64,000 bases of DNA from Hydractinia symbiolongicarpus (taxonomy: Eukaryota; Cnidaria; Hydrozoa; Anthoathecata; Hydractiniidae). The notes under the pieces were generated by a model. The model searched no databases, had not been told where the DNA came from, and worked only from the letters and a program-made list of their open reading frames with translations. The translations under genes and the position numbers were made by a program. The stretch is from the NCBI RefSeq assembly GCF_029227915.1, contig NC_079876.1, positions 36,437,828 through 36,501,827 on the forward strand, read 5' to 3'. The stretch's first letter is position 1, and each line of letters opens with the position of its first letter. Shown here in pieces: positions 25,750 to 34,791 of the stretch.

Positions 25750-25881
25750 TGAATTTCCAGGTAAATTCGGATACAAATAAAACTTTATTTTAAAACGTGA
25801 CTATATTTTGTGCGAGAATATAAATACATAATAAAAGCAGCTAGAGGACTGGGGGAGATATAGACAAATATGGTAACCACA
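25750..25881 (-). repeat. BEL/Pao 5' LTR
   Basis: 132 bp; the upstream LTR in the element's own orientation. It is shortened relative to the 3' LTR by one internal deletion near 25,808. Confidence 0.9.
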
Positions 25882-25886
25882 ACATA

Positions 25887-26369
25887 TGTTTCATTACCTT
25901 GCAATGAAATTATTTGGTTGAAATTGAACCTGTGAGTATGTGACATTACGATCTATCGTACAGCTAGGGCAAAAAATAATGGGGGCACGATTCTTCTCGT
26001 CAATCATTCTTAAATAAGTTCATAGTCAAAATAATAAAGTATTCAAGCATCAGTGATGCTACTTGAAGTTGATATTGGACGAGACAAACCGCAGATAAAA
26101 TTTCCTTATTACTACACTGTAATAGTAATGCTTGAACTATCACCAGCACTGGTAGTACAAACAGTGAATTTAGAAGCCATAATGGACATAATGTCCCGAT
26201 AGTTGGTTTATCATTTAACATGCATCTAAGATTTCCAATAACACGTGAAAATGTACGTCATATAGTAAACTATAAATAAATAATATGTTTTTCTTATTTT
26301 AACTAGTTGTTCTCCTTTATTTTACAGAATATATAGTTGCGCCTTGTCCTAGAGGGGTGTATTTGGAAA
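25887..26369. other. Short intergenic stretch, nothing recognised
   Basis: AT-rich sequence between the BEL element and repeat copy A. No domain-like frame. Confidence 0.5.
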
Positions 26370-28306
26370 AGGAAGTCAGTGTGTGGTTGTTTGTTATGGT
26401 ATATCTTCAAATCGGAAGAATTTGATGTCCTCTCTTAGTTGTTCATGGTATATGTTCAAATCGAAAGTAGTTGATATTTTCTATTTGGTTGTAGGATGTG
26501 CACTTGTGGTTTTCTATGTTCAATACATGGTTATATCTCTCATGGTAAATGTTCAGATTCAAACGACTGGATTCTTTCTGCTAATTCATTATATGTGCAG
26601 TTGGTGGCGCTCTATGTAAGTGTGTTGACAATGGCAGGGTTTATTCAATTCGCATAGTGTATGTATTAATAAATTATTATATCTCAAGTATAGTAGCGCA
26701 ATTGGTGCAATACATAAGTTCAAAAATTGTTTTGTTATGAAAATTTTGCTCTATTTTATTTTACTCGATTTTTAACTCAGAAGTTTAACTCAGTTAAGTT
26801 TATTGATTTTAACACAAAATTACAGTGCAAACAAATGCAAAGTTTTATGCCACATTTTCTAAGGCAGACAAAAGATGGTCAGTAAAAAAGCTTTCAACAA
26901 TAAAAATTACAGAAGAAGAGCAATTATTATATGACAGACTTCTGTCTGACCCGGGTATAAATTTTAATGTATGAGTTTAAATTTCTAGGGATTTATTTAT
27001 TGATAAAGCTGCGGTACAGTTAAGACAAACGTAGAAAGAGGTAAAACTAATGACCTTCCACAACTCGTTGTTAGCACTGATGGAACGGTTATGACAACGG
27101 GTGAATTGTTAACTGATGCTAATTACAAGCTGGCACTTTCCTGCACAACTTAACCGACTCTTATTTATAAAGGAGAAAACAAACAAATAAACAAGAGAAA
27201 ACTAATAAAAAAACAACATTATAATAATAGAATTATCGTCCTTATCTGTGAGTGGACTACTTATTTTAAACATTGTTAACCTGGGAACAATGAAAAATAT
27301 GTGCCACCATACTGTCGGATATTACATATGGTAGACATCTTTAACCCTCCTCCTGCTTATCACAATATTATACTCATTGATGCTAACATGGATATGTTGC
27401 AAAAAACAAAGAATAATATAACTACAAACGACTTGTGCTTACAGATATTCTAGATACTTCTGCAATATTCTTTTTGCTAATCGTTATCATGTAGAAAATT
27501 TTACGGGGATTCGGCCGTAGTGCATATCTCTTTTTTCGCCTGCTAGCATGGACCTAAGGGGCTGATCTAAAGTTGAGAGAGGCAATTAAACCGTAAAATG
27601 ACTCTAAACTGCTGCTTGTCATGTTTTTACATGCTGTGATAGTTTTGTTGGTTGAATTGCATGTCACGGTAATTATACTGTTCAGAATGAAACGACTTGT
27701 TATTTTTAATTTAAGTGAAAGTATGTTGTAGATGTTTTTGTTTTAATCTGTGTTGATTTTTATGATTTTCCTATCGTTTTACGCGCAGTACTTCGCGCGA
27801 ATTAATTTTTGTAACATAGCATCATGAACGTATTTCGTGCGTACTATTTTACGTACACGCTTATATCTTCGATAAATGACAAGGAAAAGTAGTAAAATTG
27901 GGGGTTTCAAAAAGAAATGTCGTGACGCGTGTAAATATTGCCGTAAAATGATGGGCGCTTAATTTCCATACTATGTTTGTGCACTAACCAAGTTCTTTGT
28001 TCGCAAATGCGCGAAGATTGGTACGCGCATAATTAACTAAAAATATGGATTTGACTAAAGAATGAATAAATGAGTAATTATGAATTTTAAAATACAAAAG
28101 CATACAAACCTTGGACAAAATAACCGAGATGTCACTCTTTTATAAAGCCATGGCTTGTATTATCCCACTCCCATTGATAGGGGATGATCAAAGTCCAACA
28201 TTTAATAAGTAGCAAGAATTTCAACGGTCTCTGCAAGCTTGGTTGAGAAAGTGTTTTGACAACAAATAAATCATGTTCAGGATCAGATACATATGTCAAG
28301 AATTTG
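26370..28306 (+). repeat. Long repeat copy A, left part (interrupted by the Polinton)
   Basis: Diverged, collinear with copy B (54,009-56,210) and partly copy C (59,169-60,400). Shared parts include tandem units like 'atggttat.tt.gccatggtaaat.t.cagattgaaac', the 'ggcgctctatgtaagtg' block, and at 28,131-28,250 'cactctttta..aagccatggcttg.att' and 'caacggtctctgcaagcttgg'. The right part resumes at 43,144 after the Polinton ('atttgttataag...cagagatttcgg'). No protein is readable; 26,383-26,619 is open in one frame by chance. Confidence 0.6.
28302..28306. repeat. Target site duplication of the Polinton, left
   Basis: ATTTG directly precedes the element and recurs at 43,144-43,148 directly after it. 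Repeat copy B has a single ATTTG at 56,153-56,157 in the corresponding place, which is the empty-site state. Confidence 0.8.
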
Positions 28307-28800
28307 ACACAATGAAAACGGAGCTCTCTAGGACACTTTCGACTTATCGCCGTTTTTCACTTAAAACCCTAATTTCAAGGGTCTGAGACAGCACTGTTAC
28401 CTCGCTATATTGATCCTCTAGCGCACTCACCGTTTTCCACCCAAACCCCAATTTCAAGAGCCTGAGACAGCACTGTTTCCTCGCTATATTGATCCTCTGC
28501 GCAAAGGGGTCAATACCGCGGGCAATTACCGCTGTGCTGCAGCACTCTCGTACGAACGCAATGTTGTCACCCTGGTTGGGGTCACAACATAAAATAAATG
28601 TCCAGCGTCCCAGAAAATTTTCCAACATATAATAAAGCAATGAGTTTCTTTAGAAATGCAATTAGTAAATTATATAGCGCTGTCTCAGCGCCAGTGGCAG
28701 CAACACGTGATGCACTCGCAGAGAGGTTGCAGAGTGTGCGTGAAACTGCTTCTTTTTTATACCACAAGGCTAAGGAGAGGCTTGGTTACGGTCAAGCCCT
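28307..28800 (+). repeat. Polinton left terminal inverted repeat
   Basis: 494 bp starting ACACAATGAAAACGG. It matches the reverse complement of 42,646-43,143 with about three substitutions and one A/T-run difference, all in the inner third. It contains an 80-bp direct repeat (28,351-28,430 and 28,431-28,502) and the first 54 codons of the left-end gene. Confidence 0.97.
28351..28502 (+). repeat. Subterminal 80-bp direct repeat inside the TIR
   Basis: Two units, each starting CGTTTT(T/C)CAC and containing 'aatttcaag.g', 'ctgagacagcactgtt.cctcg' and 'ctatattgatcctct'. The mirror copy lies in the right TIR. Repeated subterminal blocks often bind transposase or replication proteins; that role is inference. 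Confidence 0.85.
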
Positions 28801-29512
28801 TGGCTACTGGAATATACAAGTTAATTTCGCTTGTCATTGCGCTAGTACCGCCCTAGGTATATCCGCCAAACACTTGAATGGCTCCGTGCCTCTCATCAAC
28901 AGTATCTTTAAATTCCACGTCTATTACCACATGCGGCGTATCCTAGCGAGAATGAAGGTACCCATGCCATACGATGACGGCTTTTCCCAATACGAGAACC
29001 CCTACTCTACATCTGGATATGCCCAGATTTGTCGTGAATATGGTGCCGACCCCAATACCCAATACAAGTTTAAAGCTCTCATGTCCTCGCTCACAAATGG
29101 TAGATGGTGGCCGCAGGTAGATGGTGATTGGGCCAAGTTTATCATGCCTACGAGCCAAGGCCTGACATTGGAAGGTCTGTCGAAGCTTAGCGAGAGTATT
29201 CGTGTTTACGTGATTTTACTACTAGGGTCCCAAGCTGATGCCAAGGCATCCCTTATAGGTTCGGATGCTGACAATTTTGCAGCGAGACAGATACTACTAC
29301 AGAAATTCGAAGCCATGGTACAACGTGAGGAGAACGTAGGCCACGATATCACAGAGTTTCAAAAGGTGCTTCAATATGCCAGGACCCCCGTCAATTTTGC
29401 CGTGATGCACCACGTGTACATGCTACCATCCGATATGAACCTGCGTATTGGTAAAATTGTGGGGTATAACAACAACATCTTGATTGCGCCGGCGAGTGCG
29501 ATGATTGGCTAA
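28640..29512 (+). CDS. Conserved Polinton left-end protein, TIR-encoded N-terminus
   Basis: 290 aa. I start it at MSFFRNAISK (28,640) and not at the upstream in-frame ATG (28,598): only the later ATG is usable in both TIR copies, and AATAAA lies just before it. Residues 1-54 are encoded by the TIR and are almost the same as the PolB N-terminus at the other end; they look helical and amphipathic. Residues 55-290 are unique: VYYHMRRILARM, YENPYSTSGYAQICREYG, and a C-terminal part with MNLRIGKIVGYNNNILIA. I recall similar proteins as a conserved uncharacterised component of cnidarian Polintons; function unknown, possibly virion structural. It lies alone on the plus strand at the left end and its tail overlaps the next open frame. 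Confidence 0.8.
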   Translation: MSFFRNAISKLYSAVSAPVAATRDALAERLQSVRETASFLYHKAKERLGYGQALGYWNIQVNFACHCASTALGISAKHLNGSVPLINSIFKFHVYYHMRRILARMKVPMPYDDGFSQYENPYSTSGYAQICREYGADPNTQYKFKALMSSLTNGRWWPQVDGDWAKFIMPTSQGLTLEGLSKLSESIRVYVILLLGSQADAKASLIGSDADNFAARQILLQKFEAMVQREENVGHDITEFQKVLQYARTPVNFAVMHHVYMLPSDMNLRIGKIVGYNNNILIAPASAMIG

Positions 29513-29715
29513 GGCTAGACCTAAACAACAAGCCCACACAGCCTCGGGGTTTAAAACGAGTCAGGTCACCACCTGGGCTATCGAGGTCCCTAACCGGGGG
29601 GTCTGAAAAGATACCTCGGTCAGATCTAGGAGATGGAAACCTTCACGAGGACACCAAGGCCACCTTGGTTACTGCGGGGGTGGGTCTCATCTTAGCATAT
29701 CTATGGCTTAAATAA
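29470..29715 (+). CDS. Possible small membrane protein without visible ATG
   Basis: An open frame of 81 codons between stops overlaps the end of the left-end gene and ends in TAA at 29,713-29,715. Its first half is basic (KRVRSPPGLSRSL) and its last 20 residues form a membrane segment (ATLVTAGVGLILAYLWL-K). No ATG lies in the frame. This basic-then-hydrophobic layout resembles other small Polinton virion-type proteins. It could be a gene whose start was lost, a product of non-ATG initiation or splicing, or chance. A hairpin follows 26 bp later. Confidence 0.35.
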   Translation, partial: QQHLDCAGECDDWLRLDLNNKPTQPRGLKRVRSPPGLSRSLTGGSEKIPRSDLGDGNLHEDTKATLVTAGVGLILAYLWLK

Positions 29716-29740
29716 GGGTGCTCATGCTGAGACGCAAGGC

Positions 29741-29770
29741 GATCTAATATGTTCGTCAACATACTAGATC
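29741..29770. terminator. Hairpin between convergent Polinton genes
   Basis: Thirteen-base arms with one mismatch around a CGTC loop (GATCTAATATGTT / AACATACTAGATC). It lies exactly between the plus-strand stop at 29,715 and the minus-strand stop codon at 29,773-29,775. It is a candidate transcription boundary for both sides; the position is seen, the function is inferred. Confidence 0.5.
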
Positions 29771-29840
29771 ATCTACGACCTCCTGCCACCCTTCCCAACG
29801 TAGGCCACAACAAGAGCGACGGCAGCAGCGATTATCATGT

Positions 29841-30123
29841 ATAGCCTTGTGGTAGAGCGTTCGCTTTCAGTGCGGGAGGTCTTGGGTTCAAACCCCGGCC
29901 GAGTCATGCCAGAGACTATAAAAGTGTGAATCTATCCTTTCTGCTTAGCGCTCAGCACGAGAATAGGATTGATATCTTAGGCGGTTGTCTAGTTGAGCGA
30001 TTGCTGTGCTTCCCACGACTTTCGTAGCTCAAATGGGAGCTTTAAATGCGCTAGGACCCCCTTGGCAGGACCCTCGTTGATAGCAGTACCAATAGGAACT
30101 GAAGAGGCTATCCTGGGTAAATA

Positions 30124-30159
<36 letters not shown>

Positions 30160-30161
30160 TA
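29841..30161 (+). mobile_element. tRNA-derived SINE with AAT tail, inserted in the coiled-coil gene
   Basis: About 321 bp. The head has RNA polymerase III box A (TAGCCTTGTGGTAGAG) and box B (GGTTCAAACCC) in tRNA spacing. The body has 'ctgcttagcgctcagcac' and the end 'tatcctgggtaaataat' followed by (AAT)n, a pattern I recall from SINEs widespread in cnidarians and molluscs. Imperfect 7-bp target duplications flank it: ATCATGT (29,834-29,840) and ATAATGT (30,162-30,168). The tRNA part lacks a paired acceptor stem, so it is 5'-truncated and not a tRNA gene. Confidence 0.8.
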
Positions 30162-31298
30162 ATAATGTTTGGCTACATATTCGACCACTTCTGCAGCCAC
30201 TCTGAAAAAGAACGAGACAACCGTGCCAATAATCCCTGGTAGCGCTGCACCTGCCTTACCTGCTAAGTATTTCAAAAATTTTCCAAGCCTTTCCAGCTGT
30301 TTTTGTATAAAACCCTTCCCTGCGGCACTTCCTGCCGCTGCAACACCTCCACCACCTGTAACTGCGAGTACGATGGTGGAAATCAGTAGACCAACAGCCG
30401 AGACGATGCTTGCTATAGTAATCCCTTGCTCCTTGAAGATTCTAAGCTTTTCAGTTAGAGATTTATCGTCTTCTGTGATTTTCATTAGCGTTTCCTTAAT
30501 TGCTTTCAGTTGGCTCTGGGTATCTGAGGAAAGTAAACCGTGTGCTTCTCGTACTGCTTCCTTTTGATCTTGGAGTCGTTCTAGCTCTTCATTGGCCCTC
30601 GCGATATCCTCGTTCCAGATAGCTAGCTGCTCCTCTGATACTCCAGGTGTAGCTTTCTTCGTCTCAAGCCTTTTCACCTTGGCTTCTGCTTTGGCGATCT
30701 CGCTGTCGTAGAAGATCATCTTGCTTTTCAAGTGCTTCAGGTTACCCCTTAGTGTTTGAAGCTCGAGGTTGAGCCCTCTTCTTTCACGCTCTGTGAAGCT
30801 GGCGCCAAAAGGAGTCTCTTCGATCAGGCTCTCCGTTTCATCAAGGACGTTCTCGAGCAGCGGCATCATCCCAATATCATCGGCCTTCTCTTGCTGAGCC
30901 GCTAGGCGATCAACGTGAACAATCTCGTTAAGGAGTTTCTGAGCCATTGCTTTAGTGCCTTTGCTTGCTTTAGTGATCTCTATACCATCGAAAAGAAGCT
31001 GGTTTCCTTGTACCTCAAACTCGTTATAAAATCTCGCGATTGGCTGCCCCAGCTCCTCACCAAGCTGTTCGTAAAGATCGTCGACCTTTGATTTTAGTAG
31101 CTCTTCCCTCTGTCTTGTCGTGGTGTCAGTGAGGTCGCCTCGTGCTGAGCTGGATTGTTCCTGATCTTGCTGCTGATGCTCTTGCAGAGCCGCCAGGCGA
31201 TCGGGCGTTAAATTGGCATCATGCCTACTGAAATCCTCGTCTGAAATTTTTTCCTCTGTCGTAAAGTCGTCTCCTTCGTATATTGGATTAATCGGCAT
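30108..31298 (-). CDS. Polinton coiled-coil/membrane protein, 3' end replaced by SINE
   Basis: 396 aa as it stands. Residues about 170-290 are a long charged helix (LKHLKSKMIFYDSEIAKAEA and following) predicted as coiled coil. Then comes a hydrophobic, Gly/Ala-rich segment (IVSAVGLLISTIVLAV, GGGGVAAAG) and a second hydrophobic part near residue 350. The final run of about ten Ile plus TIIYPG is translation of the SINE tail, not original protein. Beyond the SINE the open frame with a hydrophobic tail resumes at about 29,833 and stops at 29,773-29,775, so the ancestral gene ended there. DRLAA motifs occur at residues 33 and 130. It starts 33 bp from the divergent capsid gene, with AAATAAATG at its start. 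Probably a virion or membrane-active protein; not a family I can name. Confidence 0.75.
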
Positions 31299-31331
31299 TT
31301 ATTTGAAATGAAAATCAGCTAATAATAAAGC
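31299..31331. promoter_or_regulatory. 33-bp divergent promoter region between coiled-coil gene and capsid gene
   Basis: The two start codons are only 33 bp apart. Each side has AATAAA next to its ATG (CAAATAAATG on the minus strand, AATAAAGCATG on the plus strand). Since nothing lies upstream in either direction, AATAAA here cannot be just the poly(A) signal of a preceding gene, which favours a promoter or initiator role. Confidence 0.55.
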
Positions 31332-32615
31332 ATGAGTAACATATTCGGAACTAAGCTCGATCCCTACGCGGAGATTGAAACAATGATGGCTATGAAAGGG
31401 AAGAAGCAGCGTGTAAAAGTAAGTCATGTGCCTAGTACGATTAATCAGAACGAGGACTTGTATGTTGACATCCCCAACATGGGGCAGAACGATGTAATTT
31501 TCCCAGGCAGTATTAAACTACTTTTCGATCTGGAACTTACGGGAACAAACACGAAGCGCACTATCGTCAGCAATATAGGTAAATCCTTGGTGCAAAATCT
31601 TCGTATCACTTTGAATAGCAACGAGGTGCAAAATATTAGCGACTACAGGGTGCTCGCTACCTACAAGGACCTATAGTTGCCCAGGTTTGATCGGGAAAAC
31701 AACTTGATCCTAGAGGGGATCAACCCTAATGATGGTACAATCCGCGCCTTACAGGTCAAAGCGACTGATTATGTAGGAACGGACGAGGAAAAAGCGATTG
31801 TCGCAGCTTATGGCAGCACGTTTTGCATCCCTATCGGTAAAATGTTTGAATTGACACGAGACTTGCCGTTCTACCAGCCAGGGCTACACGATAGGCTGCA
31901 ATTCGTTATACATTTTGCATCATATGGTGACGTTATCAAAGATGGTGGTACGGTGTCTTCAGGAAGCACGGCAGCTAAGCCCGCAGACAGTGCGTACAAG
32001 ATCACTAATATCGCGTTAGAGTTTGACAAGGTTAATAACGAGAGTCTCGCGAGCGCTATGATGTCACGGTATAGTCGTTTGGCGCTACCCTATGAAAGGG
32101 TACTTCGTAGCAAGGTTGTCACAATAAAAAAGGCTGATACCAGCTACAATTTGCAAATTGATACTCCAGCAAAAAGTTTAAAAGGCGTTTTACTGCTCTT
32201 TGTAGATCCTGGAAAAGTGAAGGCTTACTCGGGTGCTAACGAGGTCTTCTACAACCCAAAGATCGAAAAAATCTCGATCACTGTCGAGGGAGAGCCTAAT
32301 GAGCTCTACACGCACGCGATGCTCCCGAAAGATCACCTCGAGCAGATCGTAAACTTATTCGGTAGCCACGATTCAAAGGTGACAATTGGGCAGTTCATGA
32401 CTGAGCGTTATGCGCTGTTTGTTGATTTCCGAGCATCACCTGATCATAGTCTCCATGGTTCGGGAAGGCCATTACAGAGATTGTCAGACGGTATAACCTT
32501 GCATATGACAAAGAAAGCAGACGGAACAACGGGGGATATTAAATGCTACGTTTTCCTACTTCAAGATGCTCAGCTGAACATCTTAGATGGGCGTTTTCAC
32601 AGTGTCGAATATTAA
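31332..32615 (+). CDS. Polinton major capsid protein (double jelly-roll), in-frame TAG
   Basis: About 427 codons in one frame with a single TAG at 31,674-31,676 after codon 114. N-terminal features: NEDLYVDIPNMGQNDVIFPG and RTIVSNIGKSLVQNLRI, typical of the first jelly roll of Polinton capsid proteins. Then FCIPIGKMFELTRDLPFYQPGL, RLALPYERVL and a C-terminal part with LYTHAMLPKDH, GSGRPLQ and CYVFLLQDAQLNI. The protein would form the hexameric capsomer of an icosahedral particle. The context of the TAG (CTA TAG TTG) does not match known leaky-stop signals, so a recent nonsense mutation is most likely. AATAAAGC precedes the ATG. Confidence 0.88.
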
Positions 32616-32635
32616 ACGAGAATCCTAAAATAAAG

Positions 32636-33034
32636 ATGGCAAGCATATTAGTACTCACGGGTGGGGCTATAATCAATGCCCTCGCGTTTAGCGGATCGAA
32701 TTACTTAATCAGTACGCTGTCAGACCATGGCGAGGCCGGGCGTAAAAAAAAAAATAAAGCGATTGAGCAACTGCAAGCTGCTCAACAAGCACAGTGGGTA
32801 AGAGATCGGCAGGTAAAAGATTGGTATAACCATCAACGAGAGCTGAAAAGGCAAGCTGGAGAGAGCTTGAAGGAGCTCGATGAAGAGATGAGAGACTATT
32901 ACATCGAAACGATCGAGAAGGCTCCTAAGTTATCCGACTTCTACACGCCCAGCAAGCAACAACAAGACGGTGAACTGACGTTCATCGTTGGATCACTAGC
33001 CCTCCTTGGTTTTGCAGTGTACAAATGGGCGTAA
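32636..33034 (+). CDS. Conserved small Polinton membrane protein (132 aa)
   Basis: Starts at MASILVLTGG (32,636), 21 bp after the capsid stop, with AAAATAAAG directly before ATG; an in-frame extension upstream overlaps the capsid gene and is ignored. Residues 1-25 are hydrophobic (GGAIINALAFSGSNYL), the middle 35-90 is a charged helix rich in Gln and Lys, then YTPSKQQQDGELTFIVGSLALLGFAVYKWA forms a C-terminal membrane segment. I recall this two-ended hydrophobic layout with LSDFY-P and GEL as a recurrent, uncharacterised Polinton protein. Its place between capsid and integrase suggests a virion role. Confidence 0.8.
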   Translation: MASILVLTGGAIINALAFSGSNYLISTLSDHGEAGRKKKNKAIEQLQAAQQAQWVRDRQVKDWYNHQRELKRQAGESLKELDEEMRDYYIETIEKAPKLSDFYTPSKQQQDGELTFIVGSLALLGFAVYKWA

Positions 33035-33085
33035 CGTCTCCACAGGAGTTCAAATGTTTTCGATATGTCGAATATTAAAATAAAC

Positions 33086-34131
33086 ATGTCGAAACATATC
33101 ATTACTCCAGAAGAAGCGAAAAAATTAAGCAGTATTTACTATCAGCCCACACATCTCTGGATCGGAAACGAAGCCATTGAAAATCTTGTTGAACTTAGTG
33201 GTTTGTCTATAAAAAAGGTCAAAATCTACCTTGCCCACCAGGCCTTCTGGCAGGTTCACATTCCAGGGCCAAAGGTGGTAAAACATCCTCATTACACCGT
33301 TACCGTTCCAAATGCAGTACATCAATTTGATTTGCTTAGCATGCCTCATGATCGCCTGTATGGCTCGCAATACAAATACATTCTTACTGGAATTGACATT
33401 GCCAGCAGGTTCAAAGTGGCGAGACCCCTGCGAACGAAAAAGGCTGCAGAAGTGGCCAAAATGATCGAGGACATTTACACAAAGCCCGGAGACAAGGCCA
33501 GACCCTTGACGTGGCCCGAGATTGTCATGATAGATGCAGGAACCGAGTTCCTTGCAGACGTTACAAAGACCTTTCAAAAACATGACGTCAAGATCGACAG
33601 GACGGTGACAAAGTACCATCATAGACACACTGCCTTTGTGGAAAACTTCAACAAGCAGCTCGCGAGACGTCTCTTCAAGGCTCAAGATGCTCAAGAGCTC
33701 AACGAAGAGGGTAAGGTCTCGACGATATGGGTCAAGCAACTCTACAAAATTGTCGATCAGATGAACAACACCAAAACCGCTGGAATCAAGATGAAACCTA
33801 TCGATGCAGTCAAACTTGACGAAGTTCCACAAAAAGGGAGTTATAAGCCTGACAAGAAGCCTCTTTCAGAAGATGGTCTCTACCGATATTTTTTGCAACC
33901 CGGTGAAGAGCATGGAGATCAGAGAAGACGTGCAACTGACATGATTTGGTCGAAAAAAACGTTCCGTTTGGACCGCATCGCCAACGAACCAGACAACCGA
34001 ACGATGTCTACCTTGCAGATGGGTCGCCTAGCGTCTCCGCAGGAGCGCCAGAGCGTGTGTTTGTGAAAGAAGAGCTTTTGCGGGTTCCTGAAGACACGAA
34101 GCTGCCTCCGGAGTATGTTAAAAAATGGTAA
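33086..34131 (+). CDS. Polinton integrase (retroviral-type DDE), C-terminal frameshift
   Basis: I start at MSKHIITPEE (33,086), which is preceded by AAAATAAAC; an upstream ATG at 33,065 is possible. The catalytic core has Asp in HQFDLLSMP, Asp in MIDAGTEF and Glu in HTAFVENFNK, with 35 residues between the last two (D,D35E). RRRATDMIW marks the start of the C-terminal chromo/SH3-like region. The reading frame then ends at 34,066, while the expected tail (VYLADG, VFVKEELLRVPEDTKLPPEYV) lies in the next frame to 34,131, so a one-base shift is present near 33,990-34,005. The catalytic core is intact. It inserts the linear element into host DNA, giving the short target duplication. Confidence 0.92.
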
Positions 34132-34148
34132 ATTTCACGAGCCATTAG

Positions 34149-34215
34149 TCCCCCGCTACGGGGGAACCTCTCAGTTGATACCCATAAGCGTGGCTAATGT
34201 GAACCTGTGGCTCAC
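34149..34215. terminator. Two hairpins between convergent integrase and 183-aa genes
   Basis: TCCCCCG-CTA-CGGGGGA (34,149-34,165) is a perfect 7-bp stem with a 3-base loop. GTGaaCCtgtGGctCAC (34,199-34,215) is a second imperfect stem. Both lie in the only gap where plus- and minus-strand blocks converge, so they may end transcription from both sides. Confidence 0.5.
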
Positions 34216-34239
34216 GTTTATACTTACCAACATAAAGTC

Positions 34240-34791
34240 TTAGTCATCCTCCTCAGAGTCGTCAATCGGATGAAGGCGGGTATAATCATCAGGATGTAGG
34301 GTATAGAATGGATAGCCATAGACGATTCCCTTGATAACATTTGGCTCGCTATCAAGATCTTTGATATCAACTAGGCGCCTATCCTCGATTTGAATGTTGA
34401 GTATGTCACCAATTTTCTTTAGATCTGCTAGATCCGAGAGCCTTAAGTCCTTATCCTTGATAATCTCGTAGCAGAGCATGCCCCACTTCTTCACCTCATC
34501 GGAAACAATATGCAGACCCCTGCGATCCTCGATATCGTATTCGAGCACTTCATCTTCCTCCTCACAGGGAATTGTTGCCCATGGTTTTTCGCCCGAGGCT
34601 ACTCTGTCTAAAAGCTCGTCATCATCTGGATGTATAAAACCCTCGTAGTATGGTCCATTTCTAAATCTAAAAGTTTCCAAACACTGTGAACAATAACCGG
34701 TAGTAGATCCTGCCTTGATACAGCATCGCAGAACCGGTACCGTCACATCGTAAGACTTTGTAAATTGCTGACTCTGTACGTACTTTTCCAT
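34240..34791 (-). CDS. Unknown acidic protein with Cys-pair motifs (183 aa), accessory block
   Basis: Starts at MEKYVQSQQF; the ATG follows a purine-rich AAGAAAAAAAATG rather than the AATAAA of the core genes. Residues 22-40 contain CCIKAGSTTGYCSQCLETF, which could form a single zinc site. The rest is rich in Asp and Glu (EEEDEVLEYD, HPIDDSEEDD at the C-terminus) with possible helices. I do not recognise the family. It is the last gene of the long minus-strand block and the first of the accessory group with Bro-N and Fic. A soluble regulatory or host-interaction protein is a guess. Confidence 0.7.
   Translation of the reverse strand: MEKYVQSQQFTKSYDVTVPVLRCCIKAGSTTGYCSQCLETFRFRNGPYYEGFIHPDDDELLDRVASGEKPWATIPCEEEDEVLEYDIEDRRGLHIVSDEVKKWGMLCYEIIKDKDLRLSDLADLKKIGDILNIQIEDRRLVDIKDLDSEPNVIKGIVYGYPFYTLHPDDYTRLHPIDDSEEDD

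Larger units (their letters stand above)
20188..25881 (-). mobile_element. BEL/Pao LTR retrotransposon, complete ends, decayed interior
   Basis: Flanked by LTRs at 20,188-20,344 and 25,750-25,881 and by the 5-bp duplication ACATA (20,183-20,187 and 25,882-25,886). The element reads on the minus strand: gag, zinc knuckles plus aspartic protease, reverse transcriptase, RNase H, integrase, in BEL/Pao order. The LTRs run TG...CA. Multiple frameshifts and stops, and the LTR deletion, show it is old. The overall size of 5.7 kb is normal for the superfamily. Confidence 0.92.

Noticed and set aside
29841-29915. tRNA gene with a UCA anticodon (would read UGA)
   Set aside because: Box A, box B and an anticodon arm are visible, but the acceptor stem does not pair and the sequence continues into a SINE body with an AAT tail. 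It is the SINE head, not a suppressor or selenocysteine tRNA.
30169-30567. 132-codon plus-strand frame opposite the coiled-coil gene
   Set aside because: Shadow of the minus-strand gene; the minus strand shows heptad-like coding and a proper start context.
31674-31676. Programmed readthrough of the capsid TAG
   Set aside because: The bases after TAG (TTG CCC) do not match known leaky contexts and no downstream structure stands out; a simple nonsense mutation is likelier.
33125-33832. 235-codon minus-strand frame across the integrase gene
   Set aside because: Antisense shadow; the plus strand has the complete DDE catalytic core.
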